A DNA stretch of 64,000 bases from RYN-122 sp963761655 (GTDB taxonomy: Bacteria; Actinomycetota; Actinomycetes; Mycobacteriales; SCTD01). Where the stretch lies: assembly GCA_963761655.1 (NCBI GenBank), contig CAVXHI010000002.1, forward strand, positions 744,001-808,000. Reading direction: 5' to 3'. Made by a program: the position numbers and the translations under genes. The notes below the pieces were generated by a model. It searched no databases. It was given only the letters and a program-made list of their open reading frames with translations, and had not been told where the DNA came from. This document shows positions 7,403 to 15,356 of the stretch, in pieces; positions within the stretch are counted from its first letter, which is position 1; each line of letters begins with the position of its first letter.

Positions 7403-8695
7403 GTGTCCCACCGACAGATGTCGGTCCGTGACCGGGTCCGCGGCGTCCTGGTCCTGCTGCTCGCCGCCGGTCTCGCCCTGCCCGTGCTCGTCGCCGCCGG
7501 CGGACGCAGCAGCGACGCCACGACCGACGCCGTGATCGCGCTCGCCCGCGCCCAGGTCGGCGACCGGTACGTCTGGGGCGGCACCGGGCCGGACACGTGG
7601 GACTGCAGCGGCCTCACCTCCTACGTCTGGCGCGAGGCCGGCGGCGTCGTGCTGCCGCGCGTGTCGGGCGACCAGCAGAAGCGGGCCGTCGCGATCCCCC
7701 GCGAGCAGCTCCTGCCCGGCGACCTCGCCTTCTTCGGCGACCCCGTGACGCACGTCGCCCTGTACGTCGGGGACGGCAGGGTCGTGGACGCCAGCTCGGC
7801 GAAGACCGGTGTGCTCGAGCGGCCGCTGTGGAGCGCCAAGGACGTCCGGTACGGCCGGGTGGCGCGCCCGGACATGCCGCCCGTCCAGCCCTGGACCCCG
7901 CCGTCCCCGTCCCCGTCCCCGTCCGTCCCGGCGGCCGGTCCGACACCGTCGCCCGCGGACAGCCCGCGCCCGAGCAGCGTGCCGACCCCTGCCCGCCCGA
8001 CGACGACGCCGACCAGCCGCGCCACCACCGCCGCGGCGACCCGCCCGAGCACGAGCCCCAGCGCGACGCGGCCCTCGGCGAGCCCCACCGCCACCCGCCC
8101 GACTCCCAGCGCCACCCGCCCGCCGTCGGCGGGTCCCGCGACGACGAAGGCCCCGGCGAAGCCGGTGGCGACCGCGCCGGCCCCGACGAAGCCGGCGGCG
8201 ACCGCGCCGGCCCCGGCGAAGCCCGTCCCGACCGCCAGCCCCGCACCGAAGCCGGCCGCTGAGGAGCCGACCCCGAGCAGGCCCGCCCCGAAGCCGGTAG
8301 CGAGTCGGCCCACCCCGGCCGTGCGCCCCCTCGCCTCCCTGCCCGGCACCCAGGTCCGCCCCTCTACCGCGGTCGCCCTCAAGGCCGTCGTCGCGGCGAA
8401 GGCCCTCGCCGGAGCCACCGACGGCAACGACACCAGCCTCGTGCGGGCGGTCTGGCTCCGGTCCGGCGGCCTGCGCCTCCCGCTCGACCGCGGCGCCCTG
8501 CTGGCCCGCGCCCGGCAGGTCCCGCGCCTCGACGTCCGCGTCGGCGACCTCGTGTCCTACGGGACGCCGTCGTCGCAGGTGTACCTCTACGCCGGGCACG
8601 GCTACATGGTCGGCTTCAGCACGGGGCACCGCGCGGTCGTCGTCCGGCGGGTCCACACGGGCGACGTCAGGTTCCTGCGGCTCCCCACCTCCTAG
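7403..8695 (+). CDS. Secreted NlpC/P60 peptidase with a Pro/Ala/Thr-rich linker and a degenerate second NlpC/P60 domain
   Basis: A cell-wall hydrolase, expected to cut D-glutamyl-diaminopimelate bonds in peptidoglycan. The GTG at 7403 follows AGGAGG by 6 bases. Residues 11-35 form a signal sequence (VLVLLLAAGLALPVLVAA). The first domain (about 40-155) has the catalytic Cys68 in WDCSGLTSYVW and His117 in VTHVALYVG. A linker of roughly 170 residues follows, made of SPSP, TRPS and near-repeats of KPAATAPAPAKPV (DNA repeats at 8159-8250). Residues 325-430 align with the first domain in order, but Cys is replaced by Thr344 (NDTSLVRAVWLRSGG) and His by Gln392 (SSQVYLYAGHG), so this copy is probably inactive and may bind the wall. 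The stop TAG is part of the next gene's -10 box. Confidence 0.88.
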   Translation: MSHRQMSVRDRVRGVLVLLLAAGLALPVLVAAGGRSSDATTDAVIALARAQVGDRYVWGGTGPDTWDCSGLTSYVWREAGGVVLPRVSGDQQKRAVAIPREQLLPGDLAFFGDPVTHVALYVGDGRVVDASSAKTGVLERPLWSAKDVRYGRVARPDMPPVQPWTPPSPSPSPSVPAAGPTPSPADSPRPSSVPTPARPTTTPTSRATTAAATRPSTSPSATRPSASPTATRPTPSATRPPSAGPATTKAPAKPVATAPAPTKPAATAPAPAKPVPTASPAPKPAAEEPTPSRPAPKPVASRPTPAVRPLASLPGTQVRPSTAVALKAVVAAKALAGATDGNDTSLVRAVWLRSGGLRLPLDRGALLARARQVPRLDVRVGDLVSYGTPSSQVYLYAGHGYMVGFSTGHRAVVVRRVHTGDVRFLRLPTS

Positions 8696-8698
8696 CCT
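8693..8698 (+). promoter_or_regulatory. -10 box of a leaderless promoter, overlapping the upstream stop codon
   Basis: TAGCCT contains the TAG stop of the NlpC/P60 gene and ends 6 bases before the GTG of the aldolase at 8705. It would give the sugar operon its own leaderless transcript. Confidence 0.5.
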
Positions 8699-8704
8699 GA
8701 CCGG

Positions 8705-9373
8705 GTGAGCACCCTGGACCCCGCCCTGGAGCAGCTGGTCGACCAGCTCGTCGTCGTCGGGCGCAAGGCGGTGGCGGCGGGGCTGGTGATCGGGTCCGGC
8801 GGGAACCTCAGCGCCCGGCTGCCGGGCGCGGACGAGTGCGTCGTCACCGCGAGCGGCACCTGGCTCGACGAGCTCGACCGGTCGAGCTTCAGCCTGGTGG
8901 GCATCGCCGACGGGGCCGTCCGCGGCGGCCACCCGAAGCCGTCCAGCGAGGTGCAGCTGCACCTCGCGACGTACGCGGTGCGGTCCGACGTGAACGCCCT
9001 GGTCCACCTCCACCCGCAGACGTCCGTGCTGCTGGACGCCCTGGGGCACCCGGTCCGGCTGCTGACCATCGACCAGGCCTACTACTGCCGCGAGGTCCGC
9101 TCCACGCCCTTCATCCAGTCCGGCACGCCGGAGCTGGCCCGGGCAGGCGCCGACGCCGTCGCCGACGGGTGCAACTGCGTGATCCTCGGCAACCACGGCT
9201 GCTCGGTCCTCGGCGACACGGTCGAGACGGCGCACAAGCGGGCGGCGAACCTCGAGGAGGCGGCCCGGGCGACCCTGACCATGCTGCAGCTCGGCGACAC
9301 CACGACCGTCTGCCCGCCGTCGTACCTGGAGACGGTCCGGGCCCGCGAGGCGGCAGCGCAGCAGGGGCACTAG
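8705..9373 (+). CDS. Class II aldolase (L-fuculose-phosphate aldolase family)
   Basis: A 222-residue zinc-dependent class II aldolase or epimerase of the FucA/AraD family. Typical elements are GSGGNLSARLPG (substrate phosphate loop, residue 30), TASGT, SSEVQLHL with the catalytic acid, and the zinc ligands in LVHLHPQTS (about 100) and GNHGC (about 162). These enzymes cleave sugar 1-phosphates into dihydroxyacetone phosphate and an aldehyde. The GTG at 8705 directly follows a TAGCCT box. Its stop overlaps the kinase start (TAGTG), so aldolase and kinase are co-produced, consistent with phosphorylation and then cleavage of one sugar. The exact substrate is unknown; 5-deoxyribose, a tetrose or another pentulose are possibilities. 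Confidence 0.88.
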   Translation: MSTLDPALEQLVDQLVVVGRKAVAAGLVIGSGGNLSARLPGADECVVTASGTWLDELDRSSFSLVGIADGAVRGGHPKPSSEVQLHLATYAVRSDVNALVHLHPQTSVLLDALGHPVRLLTIDQAYYCREVRSTPFIQSGTPELARAGADAVADGCNCVILGNHGCSVLGDTVETAHKRAANLEEAARATLTMLQLGDTTTVCPPSYLETVRAREAAAQQGH

Positions 9374-10740
9374 TGCGGGTCGCCGGGCTCGACGTCGGGG
9401 GCTCGTCGGTCAAGGCCTGGGTCGTCGACGGCCCGCGCCGGCAGGAGGCGACCGTGCCCGTCCCTACGCTCCGGCCGGCGCCGCACCGGGCCGAGCTGGA
9501 CCCCGCCGTGTGGGAGGCGGCCGCACGCGAGGCTCTCCGTCAGGTGGTCGCGCAGGCCGGGCCGGGGGACTGGGCGGGCCTCACGGTGTCGAGCCTGCGG
9601 CAGGGCTTCCTGCTGCTCGACGACGCCGGCGCGCCGCTGGGCAACGGCGTCCTCAACAGCGACCGCCGGGGCGGGCCGTACGCGCACGTGCTCGACGGCC
9701 GGCACGACCTCACCGGCCACTGGCCGGCGCCCGAGCTCACCCTCCCGAAGCTGCTCGCCGTGCAGGCGGAGGAGCCGGACCGCTGGGCGGCCACCGCCCG
9801 GGTGCTCTTCGTGCACGACTGGCTGCTCTGGCTGCTGACCGGCGAGCAGGTCACCGAGGCCTCCTACGCCTGCGCGGGCGGGATGGCCGACGTCGCCGCC
9901 CGGGGCTGGGCCGAGGACCTGCTGCAGGAGTGCGGCGTCGGGACGGGGCGGCTCGCGCCGGTCGTGGAGGCGGGCACGGTCGTCGGGCGCCTCCGGTCCG
10001 GCTGGGGGCTGCCCGAGGGCGTCCCCGTGGTGGCCGGCTGCGGCGACACGCAGCTGGCTGCGGCCGGCGCGGGCGGGCTGGGGGACGGCGTCGTCACGGT
10101 GGTCGCGGGCTCGTCCACGCCCGTGCAGGCCGCGTCCGACCGGCCCGTGCACGACCCGCTCGGCCGGCCCTGGGTGTCGACGCACGCCGCGGCCGACCGC
10201 TGGGCCGCCGAGGGGAACGCGGGCTACCCGGGCACCGCACAGGGCTGGTGGGCCGGCCTCCAGCCGGCTCGGGCCGCCCTGCCGGAGCGTCCGGGGGCGC
10301 TGGTCGCCGTCACGGCCGCGCCGTACTGGTCCCGCGAGACCTGGGAGCACCAGCCCCCGACGTCGCTCGTCGGCCTGCGCCCCGACACGACCTCGGAAGA
10401 CGTCGCAGCAGCGCTGGCGGAGGCGCACGCGTACGCCGTGGCGGGCAACGTCGAGGACCTCGAACGTGCGCTGGGGCGGTCGGCGTCGGCCGTCGTCGTC
10501 TGCGGAGGAGGGGTGAGCGACGGCGTCCTGCCCGGGCTGCTCGCGCAGGTGCTGGGCCGGGACGTCCACGTGGCCGGGGGACAGCCCGCGGCGCTCGCCG
10601 GTGCCGCGCTCGTGACGGGGGAGCCGTTCCCAGGTCTGCCCGCCGACGTCGTCCCCGCGGGGGACCCGGCCCCTTGGACGCAGGCCCGCCGACGGTGGGC
10701 CGAGGTGACGCACGCCCTGCGCGAGCACCTGCGAGGCTGA
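9373..10740 (+). CDS. FGGY-family carbohydrate kinase
   Basis: A 455-residue sugar kinase of the ASKHA fold. It starts VAGLDVGGSSVKAWVVDG (ATP phosphate-1 loop), has FVHDWLLWLLTG and CAGGMADVAARGW in the N-terminal lobe, AGCGDTQLAAAGAG with the probable catalytic Asp, VVAGSSTPVQ for phosphate 2, and VVCGGGVSDGVLPGLLAQVLGRDV in the adenosine motif. The last part resembles autoinducer-2 kinase (LsrK) and xylulokinase; without a substrate motif I leave it general. The GTG start shares its G with the TAG stop of the aldolase. The dehydrogenase gene follows after 4 bases, so three genes form an operon. Confidence 0.88.
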   Translation: MRVAGLDVGGSSVKAWVVDGPRRQEATVPVPTLRPAPHRAELDPAVWEAAAREALRQVVAQAGPGDWAGLTVSSLRQGFLLLDDAGAPLGNGVLNSDRRGGPYAHVLDGRHDLTGHWPAPELTLPKLLAVQAEEPDRWAATARVLFVHDWLLWLLTGEQVTEASYACAGGMADVAARGWAEDLLQECGVGTGRLAPVVEAGTVVGRLRSGWGLPEGVPVVAGCGDTQLAAAGAGGLGDGVVTVVAGSSTPVQAASDRPVHDPLGRPWVSTHAAADRWAAEGNAGYPGTAQGWWAGLQPARAALPERPGALVAVTAAPYWSRETWEHQPPTSLVGLRPDTTSEDVAAALAEAHAYAVAGNVEDLERALGRSASAVVVCGGGVSDGVLPGLLAQVLGRDVHVAGGQPAALAGAALVTGEPFPGLPADVVPAGDPAPWTQARRRWAEVTHALREHLRG

Positions 10741-10744
10741 GCCG

Positions 10745-11689
10745 GTGCGCGCACTGGTGACGGCCGAGCTGACCGACGACGGCGAGCAGCGGCTCCGGGC
10801 GCTGGGCTACGACGTCGTCCGGGCCGGTTGGGGGAGCACGCGGCAGCCGCTCGTCGGTCCGGCGTACGTGGAGGCGGCCCGCGGGGCGCAGCTGCTGCTG
10901 ACCGAGATCGAGACGGTCGACCGCGACGTCCTCGACGCCCTGCCGGAGGTCCGCCTGGTCGGCACCGCCCGCGGCGGGCCGGTCAACGTCGACCTGCAGA
11001 CCTGCGCCGACCGCGGGGTGCCCGTCCTGTTCACGCCTGCCCGCAACGCCGACTCCGTCGCCGACTTCACGCTCGGCCTCGTGCTGAGCCTGGTGCGGGG
11101 GATCGGCGCGTCCGAGCGGCACCTGCGCAGCGAGGGGTGGATGGTCGAGGGGGAGCTGCCGTACCTGCACTTCCGCGGCCCGGAGCTCGCCGGCCGGGTG
11201 CTCGGCGTCGTCGGCCACGGGGCGATCGGCCAGCGGGTGGCCCAGCGGGCCCGCGACGGGTTCGGCATGCGCGTCCTCGTGCACGACCCGGTCGCCCCCG
11301 ACAGCGTTCCGCTCGACGTCCTGCTCGCGAGCTCGGACGTCGTGACGCTGCACTGCCCGAGGTCACCCGCGACGCGCGGGCTCGTGGACCTGGCTCTGCT
11401 GCGGCCGACGTCGTACCTGGTGAACACGGCGGGCGGCGGGCTCGTCGACGAGGACGCGCTGTGCGACGCCCTCCAGACCGGGCGGCTGGCGGGCGCGGCC
11501 CTCGACGTCTTCTCGACCGAGCCGCTGCCGCGCGACAGCCGCCTGCTCTCGACGCCGAACCTCGTGCTGACGCCGCACCTCGCGGGCGCCGCCGACGACG
11601 TCGTCCGCCACCACACCGACCTGCTGTGCGACGACGTCGAGCGGTGGCACCGCGGCGAGCCGCTCAGGCACGCGGCTCTCCCAGTGTGA
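10745..11689 (+). CDS. D-isomer-specific 2-hydroxyacid dehydrogenase family protein
   Basis: A 314-residue NAD-dependent dehydrogenase of the phosphoglycerate/formate dehydrogenase family. The nucleotide loop is VLGVVGHGAIGQRVAQRA (about residue 150). The catalytic Arg is in TARGGPVNVD or NTAGGGLVDEDAL, the latter replacing the usual NTARG with a Gly, so the active-site arginine at this position is absent or supplied elsewhere. The Glu/His pair appears as STEPLP and LTPHLAGA. A substrate is not evident; reduction or oxidation of an acid formed from the aldolase aldehyde would fit the operon. The last 26 bases overlap, tail to tail, the nucleoside phosphorylase on the other strand. Confidence 0.85.
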   Translation: MRALVTAELTDDGEQRLRALGYDVVRAGWGSTRQPLVGPAYVEAARGAQLLLTEIETVDRDVLDALPEVRLVGTARGGPVNVDLQTCADRGVPVLFTPARNADSVADFTLGLVLSLVRGIGASERHLRSEGWMVEGELPYLHFRGPELAGRVLGVVGHGAIGQRVAQRARDGFGMRVLVHDPVAPDSVPLDVLLASSDVVTLHCPRSPATRGLVDLALLRPTSYLVNTAGGGLVDEDALCDALQTGRLAGAALDVFSTEPLPRDSRLLSTPNLVLTPHLAGAADDVVRHHTDLLCDDVERWHRGEPLRHAALPV

Positions 11690-12395
11690 GCGCCACCTCG
11701 AAGACGGCGGCCTCCGCGCGGAGCTGAGCGGCCCGCTCGTCAGAGGTGAACGGGTCGGTCCAGGAGCGGCCGGGCAGCTCGTCCCAGACGAACAGCAGCG
11801 ACACCGCCCGCACCCCGAACGCCGCCGCCACGGTGAGCACGGCCGAGGTCTCCATGTCGACACCGAGGTGGCCACCGGCTGCCCACTGCGCCACCAGCTC
11901 GTCCGGCTGGGCCAGCAGGGCGTCGGTGCTGACGGAAGGCCCCTGGTGCACGGTCAGCCCGCACGCCCGGAGGGCGGCGGCAGCGGTGTCGACGAGGTCG
12001 GGGTCAGCGCTGCTGCTGCCGAGCCCGCCGTAGTACTGCGACGCGCCCTCGCCGATCGTCGCCCGGGTGGGGACGAGGACGTCGCCCGTCCGCAGCTCCG
12101 GCTGCAGGCCCCCGCAGGAGCCCACCTGCGCCACGACCGGCGTGCCGCAGACCCCCAGGACGTGGACCGGCTCGACGGCCCGGGCCGCGCCGTAGGCCGG
12201 GCACCACGCCACCGGGACGCCGTCGGCACGCCGGCCCCACCACAGGTCCGGCATCCCGAGCTGGCGGACCCCGGTGAGGTGCTGCAGACGAGCCTCGCCT
12301 GCGCGGTCCCGCCACCAGGTGCCCTCGGTGACGAGCAGCTGCGGGACGTCGTCGTCGGTCAGGCCCAGCAGGGACAGCCAGTCCTGCCGGTCCAC
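11664..12395 (-). CDS. Nucleoside phosphorylase family protein
   Basis: A 243-residue member of the PNP/UDP phosphorylase family (uridine, purine-nucleoside and MTA/SAH enzymes), which releases a base from a nucleoside. Recognisable parts are VLGVCGTPVVAQVGSCGGL (phosphate and base site), GDVLVPTRA, and VDMETSAVLTVAAAFGVRAVSLLFVWD, which includes the ribose-binding Met-Glu pair and the catalytic Asp. The start is GTG at 12395, 3 bases after the corrected mscL stop, so it may be read from the mscL promoter. The neighbouring kinase-aldolase operon is convergent; a link through ribose-type sugar salvage is attractive but unproved. Confidence 0.85.
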   Translation of the reverse strand: MDRQDWLSLLGLTDDDVPQLLVTEGTWWRDRAGEARLQHLTGVRQLGMPDLWWGRRADGVPVAWCPAYGAARAVEPVHVLGVCGTPVVAQVGSCGGLQPELRTGDVLVPTRATIGEGASQYYGGLGSSSADPDLVDTAAAALRACGLTVHQGPSVSTDALLAQPDELVAQWAAGGHLGVDMETSAVLTVAAAFGVRAVSLLFVWDELPGRSWTDPFTSDERAAQLRAEAAVFEVALTLGEPRA

Positions 12396-12398
12396 GGC

Positions 12399-12810
12399 TC
12401 AGGCCACGAGCGGCTCGACGTCGCGGGTGCAGAACATGCAGACCGAGGCGTCGACGGGGATGAAGCTCTTGCAGTGGTCGCACTCGCGGCTGCCCTGCGC
12501 GCCGGCCGCTTCCGCCCCGGTGAGCCTCTTGATCGCCTTCACCAGCAGCAGGATCACGAAGGCCAGGAGCAGGAAGGCCAGCAGGTCGGTGAGGAACCGC
12601 GCCGTAGGTGATGTCCGTGCCGTTGACCGACAGCGACAGCCCGTTGAACGACGGCTGGCCGAAGATCGCCGCCACCAGGTTCAGGATGAGGTTGTCGACC
12701 AGCGACTGCACGACGGTGGCGAAGGCCGCGCCGATGGCGATGCCGATCGCGATGTCGACGAGGTTGCCGCCGAGGGCGAAGGTCTTGAACTCCTTGATCA
12801 GTGCACGCAT
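12399..12810 (-). CDS. mscL: Large-conductance mechanosensitive channel with a C-terminal zinc ribbon; one frameshift
   Basis: MscL opens under membrane tension to release solutes on osmotic downshock. The N-terminal sequence MRALIKEFKTFALGGNLVD and the first membrane helix (IAIGIAIGAAFATVVQSLV) are diagnostic. After ITYGA one extra base near 12597 breaks the frame; restoring it gives FLTDLLAFLLLAFVILLLVKAIKRL, the second helix. A soluble tail then carries two cysteine pairs, CDHC and CMFC, a zinc ribbon found on some actinobacterial MscL proteins. The corrected stop is at 12401-12399. The shift is probably a sequence error, because both halves are well conserved. A TAGGGT box lies 7 bases before the ATG. 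Confidence 0.85.
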
Positions 12811-12817
12811 GAGGCGG

Positions 12818-12823
12818 ACCCTA
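12818..12823 (-). promoter_or_regulatory. -10 box of a leaderless mscL promoter
   Basis: TAGGGT on the minus strand ends 7 bases before the ATG at 12810. Further upstream (about 12845-12862) is an unusually AT-rich patch with AATCG repeated at a 10-base period, a possible operator. Confidence 0.5.
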
Positions 12824-12870
12824 GAGCCACCGGCGCGTCCTCAGCTGAATCGCCGATAATCGACACTATG

Positions 12871-13842
12871 TCAGGTGGAAGCGACGACGCGGTCCAACCG
12901 GACCCCTCCGACCGCCGTCCCGACCCCGAGCGCTGCGAGGACCAGGGCGAACACCGGCGAGCCGCCGAAGACGTCGAACGCGAGCCAGGACAACGCCGAG
13001 AAGACGTACAGCGCGCCGGTCGTGAGGTGCAGGCGCCGGGCGAGCAGCACCCCGGCCGCCAGCAGCACGAGACCGGTGCCACCGACGAGCAGCATCCGGG
13101 TCGACGTCGCCAGGTCGCCAGCGCCGAGCGTCCAGGTGAGCGACGCGAGGCCGGACAGGTGCAGCCAGAACGCCTCCTCGCGCAGGTCCCGCCGGTCCAG
13201 CTCCAGCCCGACGCCGACCAGCACCGCCGTCACGAGGGCCGACACGGGCGCGCTCCCGGCCTCGCCCCCGACGGCCGCCGCGAGGTCCATCGTGGCGAAC
13301 CAGCCCGTGACCGCGGCCGGGAGCAGCAGGAACGACGTCCGGTAGCGGCGCCAGGCGAGCACCGTCGTCGTCAGGGTGGCGGCCTCCATGACCACCCACT
13401 GGCCGCTGACGTAGTCGAGGAAGTCGCCGTACTCGGCGTAGCCGCGGGTGTTCCAGAGCCCGAACGTCTCCTGCGCCGCGAACACCAGCAGCGGCACCAG
13501 GGCGACGCCGCTGGCCGCCAGCAGGCCGGCCACGGTCCGCTGGCCACGGGCCCGGAGCGTCTCGCAGACCGCGAGGAAGGCGCCGAGGTACAGCAGGCAC
13601 AGCAGCAGCCCGACGCCGCTGCCGGCCGTCGACCACGAGGTGCCGAGGAACAGCCCCATCGCCGCGAGGGACACCCCGGCTCCCCCGTACCGGAGCACCT
13701 CCTGCGTGCGGCCCGCCCGTCCGGGCGCGGTGGTCGACAGGCGGGACCAGACGGCGTCCTGCACCGTCCTCGGGACGCCGCACGCCGTGGAGGCGCTGCG
13801 GTAGGCGTCCTCGTCGACCCGGACTGCGTGGAGGGTGGTCAT
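12871..13842 (-). CDS. Uncharacterised multi-pass membrane protein
   Basis: A 323-residue protein with about ten hydrophobic helices, starting at VSLAAMGLFLGTSW (residue 57) and running to the end. The N-terminal 50 residues are soluble and begin MTTLHAVRVDEDAYRSAS. The layout, with short loops and pairs such as WFATMDLAAAVGG and FALVLAALGVGTAVGG, resembles DUF2157-type membrane proteins, but no domain can be named with certainty. No catalytic motif is seen. The ATG at 13842 is preceded by GGAG. The gene stands alone: mscL lies downstream on the same strand with its own promoter, and the next gene at 14008 is divergent. Confidence 0.75.
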   Translation of the reverse strand: MTTLHAVRVDEDAYRSASTACGVPRTVQDAVWSRLSTTAPGRAGRTQEVLRYGGAGVSLAAMGLFLGTSWSTAGSGVGLLLCLLYLGAFLAVCETLRARGQRTVAGLLAASGVALVPLLVFAAQETFGLWNTRGYAEYGDFLDYVSGQWVVMEAATLTTTVLAWRRYRTSFLLLPAAVTGWFATMDLAAAVGGEAGSAPVSALVTAVLVGVGLELDRRDLREEAFWLHLSGLASLTWTLGAGDLATSTRMLLVGGTGLVLLAAGVLLARRLHLTTGALYVFSALSWLAFDVFGGSPVFALVLAALGVGTAVGGVRLDRVVAST

Positions 13843-14007
13843 GGGGGGCTCCTCGTGCTCGGTGCGGGCGCCGTCCGCCTGCCCGTCCGAGGCTGCCGGC
13901 CCTCCGCCCCCCGCGCCTGAGCAGGACTACCCGTCTCCGGTGGTGCCCGCAGCCGCCGGACTGGCAGGATGATCCGCGACAGCCTGACAACCCTGGAGGA
14001 ACACACC

Positions 14008-14364
14008 GTGGCCGACGACCAGCCCGTCGACGAGCAGCCCGCCCCCCGCAAGTCCGGAGGGCGCAAGAAGAGCTCTGCGCCGGCCGCCGAGTCCGCCGCC
14101 GGCTCGCTCGCCTCTGCCCTGCGCGAGCTCGTGACGAGCATCGAGGACGAGGTCGCCGAGGTGACCCGCCTGTCCGAGGTCATCGACGACCACGTGACGA
14201 CCCTGAACGGCCTGCGGTCCGACGTCGCGGCGCGCCTCGCCCACCTCGACGAGCTGCGTGCCGCCGCCGACGACGCCAACCTGGGCGCGTTCCTGGACGA
14301 CACCATCCAGCCGCAGCTGCCGCAGCAGAGCGAGGACTTCCCGGACCGCATCTACGGGAGCTAG
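14008..14364 (+). CDS. Small acidic coiled-coil protein, function unknown
   Basis: A 118-residue protein. The GTG at 14008 is preceded by GGAGGA at 7 bases, better than an in-frame ATG 39 bases upstream. Residues 1-35 are disordered with a basic patch (APRKSGGRKKSS). From about residue 40 to 90 it forms a probable coiled coil (LASALRELVTSIEDEVAEV and following heptads), and it ends with an acidic tail. The architecture suggests a small scaffold or regulatory partner rather than an enzyme. It converges with the DNA-binding coiled-coil gene at 14375 with a gap of only 10 bases. Confidence 0.7.
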   Translation: MADDQPVDEQPAPRKSGGRKKSSAPAAESAAGSLASALRELVTSIEDEVAEVTRLSEVIDDHVTTLNGLRSDVAARLAHLDELRAAADDANLGAFLDDTIQPQLPQQSEDFPDRIYGS

Positions 14365-14374
14365 TCCCCCGCGC

Positions 14375-14935
14375 TCACCCGGGCGGAGTCCGGCGCCACC
14401 ACGCACGGAGGGCGCCGGCTCCGCCCGTCTGCTGTCCGCCTCCCCCGGCGGCTGCGGCAGCCCGTGCCTGGGCGCCGGCGAGCCGCTGGCGGAGGTCCTG
14501 GTTCTGCTCCCACAGGTCGGTGGCCTCGTGCTGGAGGTCGTCGACCTCCTGCTGGAGGTCGAGCAGCCGGCGCTCCCGCAGCTCGGCCACCGCCTCCGCC
14601 CGGGCTGCCCGCTGGCCGGCGAGGTAGAGCTCGCCCGACAGCCGCTCCATCGCCTCGACGACCTGCAGCGGGACCAGCTGCTGCCCGGGCGGCTCCGCCT
14701 CTGCACCGCGGCCACGCGCTCCCGGGCCGGTCTGGCGCTCCCCCGCCGCCCGCTGCAGGTCGCCGACGGCGACCTCGATCCGCTCGCCCCGCGGCCCGAG
14801 ACCGGTCCGGCTGCGGACCGCGCCGTCGCGCACCCAGGCCCGGACGACCGACACCGGTGTCCCGCTCTGGCGGGCGGCCTCGGCGACGGAGACGTACTGC
14901 TCCCCGGCCGTCGGGTCCTGCTGGTCGGTCGCCAT
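14375..14935 (-). CDS. Putative DNA-binding protein with MerR-like helix-turn-helix and coiled coil
   Basis: A 186-residue protein. Residues 13-60 (YVSVAEAARQSGTPVSVVR, then AWVRDGAVRSRTGLG) match the helix-turn-helix and wing of MerR/excisionase-like domains. Residues 85-160 form a long coiled coil rich in Leu, Arg and Glu (ELRERRLLDLQQEVDDL and following heptads), probably for dimerisation. The C-terminus is Ala/Gly-rich and ends AWWRRTPPG. Proteins with this layout are seen in actinobacteria as small chromosome- or transcription-associated factors, but I know of no assigned function for this one. The ATG at 14935 begins MATDQQDPTAGEQYVS. Confidence 0.7.
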   Translation of the reverse strand: MATDQQDPTAGEQYVSVAEAARQSGTPVSVVRAWVRDGAVRSRTGLGPRGERIEVAVGDLQRAAGERQTGPGARGRGAEAEPPGQQLVPLQVVEAMERLSGELYLAGQRAARAEAVAELRERRLLDLQQEVDDLQHEATDLWEQNQDLRQRLAGAQARAAAAAGGGGQQTGGAGALRAWWRRTPPG

Positions 14936-15010
14936 GCCGGTCCTCCCTGCTGGACGAGGTGCCCGGCATCTCATCGTCCCGGCCGCGACCGGCGGCCGGG
15001 TCCGGACACG

Positions 15011-15047
15011 CCGACGCCCCGCGCGGCAGGACCGGGCGGGGCGTCGG
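15011..15047. terminator. Hairpin terminator downstream of the 88-aa gene
   Basis: CCGACGCCCCG (15011-15021) pairs with CGGGGCGTCGG (15037-15047), an 11-bp perfect stem with a 15-base loop. It lies 17 bases past the stop of the small minus-strand gene at 15064-15330. Confidence 0.75.
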
Positions 15048-15063
15048 GAGCGTGCGGGAGCAG

Positions 15064-15330
15064 CTAGGCGTGAGCCAGGCGGGCAGGGTCGAGGTCGCCC
15101 TGGGCGCTCTGGCTGGCGAGCTGGTTCTGCGCCGCGACGACCTTGGTGGCCGCGGCCGCGGCGGCGGCCTTGTGCAGCTTGGTGGCGGCGACCTCGTCGG
15201 GGTGCGACGCGCCGTCGGCCTTGCTGGACGCGACGACCGTCGGCGACGAGCCGCCGCTCTCGGTCTTCTTGGTCCCCGTCCGGGCGGGGCTCCCGACCGG
15301 CACTGAGACCGGGAGGTCGGTGATGCGCAT
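15064..15330 (-). CDS. Small Ala-rich hypothetical protein
   Basis: An 88-residue protein starting MRITDLPVSVPVGSPARTG. The middle is polar (KKTESGGSSPTVVASSKADG) and the last 40 residues are Ala-rich and probably helical (DEVAATKLHKAAAAAAATK). There is no membrane segment or known motif. Evidence that it is real: an ATG preceded by GGAGCC, a strong terminator after it, and a palindrome in the leader. The function is unknown. Confidence 0.5.
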   Translation of the reverse strand: MRITDLPVSVPVGSPARTGTKKTESGGSSPTVVASSKADGASHPDEVAATKLHKAAAAAAATKVVAAQNQLASQSAQGDLDPARLAHA

Positions 15331-15356
15331 GGGGGGCTCCGTCCGTGGTGGGGTGA

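Noticed and set aside
7890..8250. CCGTCC and GCGACCGCGCCGGCCCC repeats as a possible CRISPR or tandem DNA element
   Set aside because: They are in frame with a proline/alanine-rich linker of the NlpC/P60 protein, and there are no unique spacers between identical repeats.
13843..14007. A small gene between the membrane protein and the coiled-coil protein
   Set aside because: Short frames here have neither ribosome sites nor protein-like composition; it is best read as a divergent promoter region.
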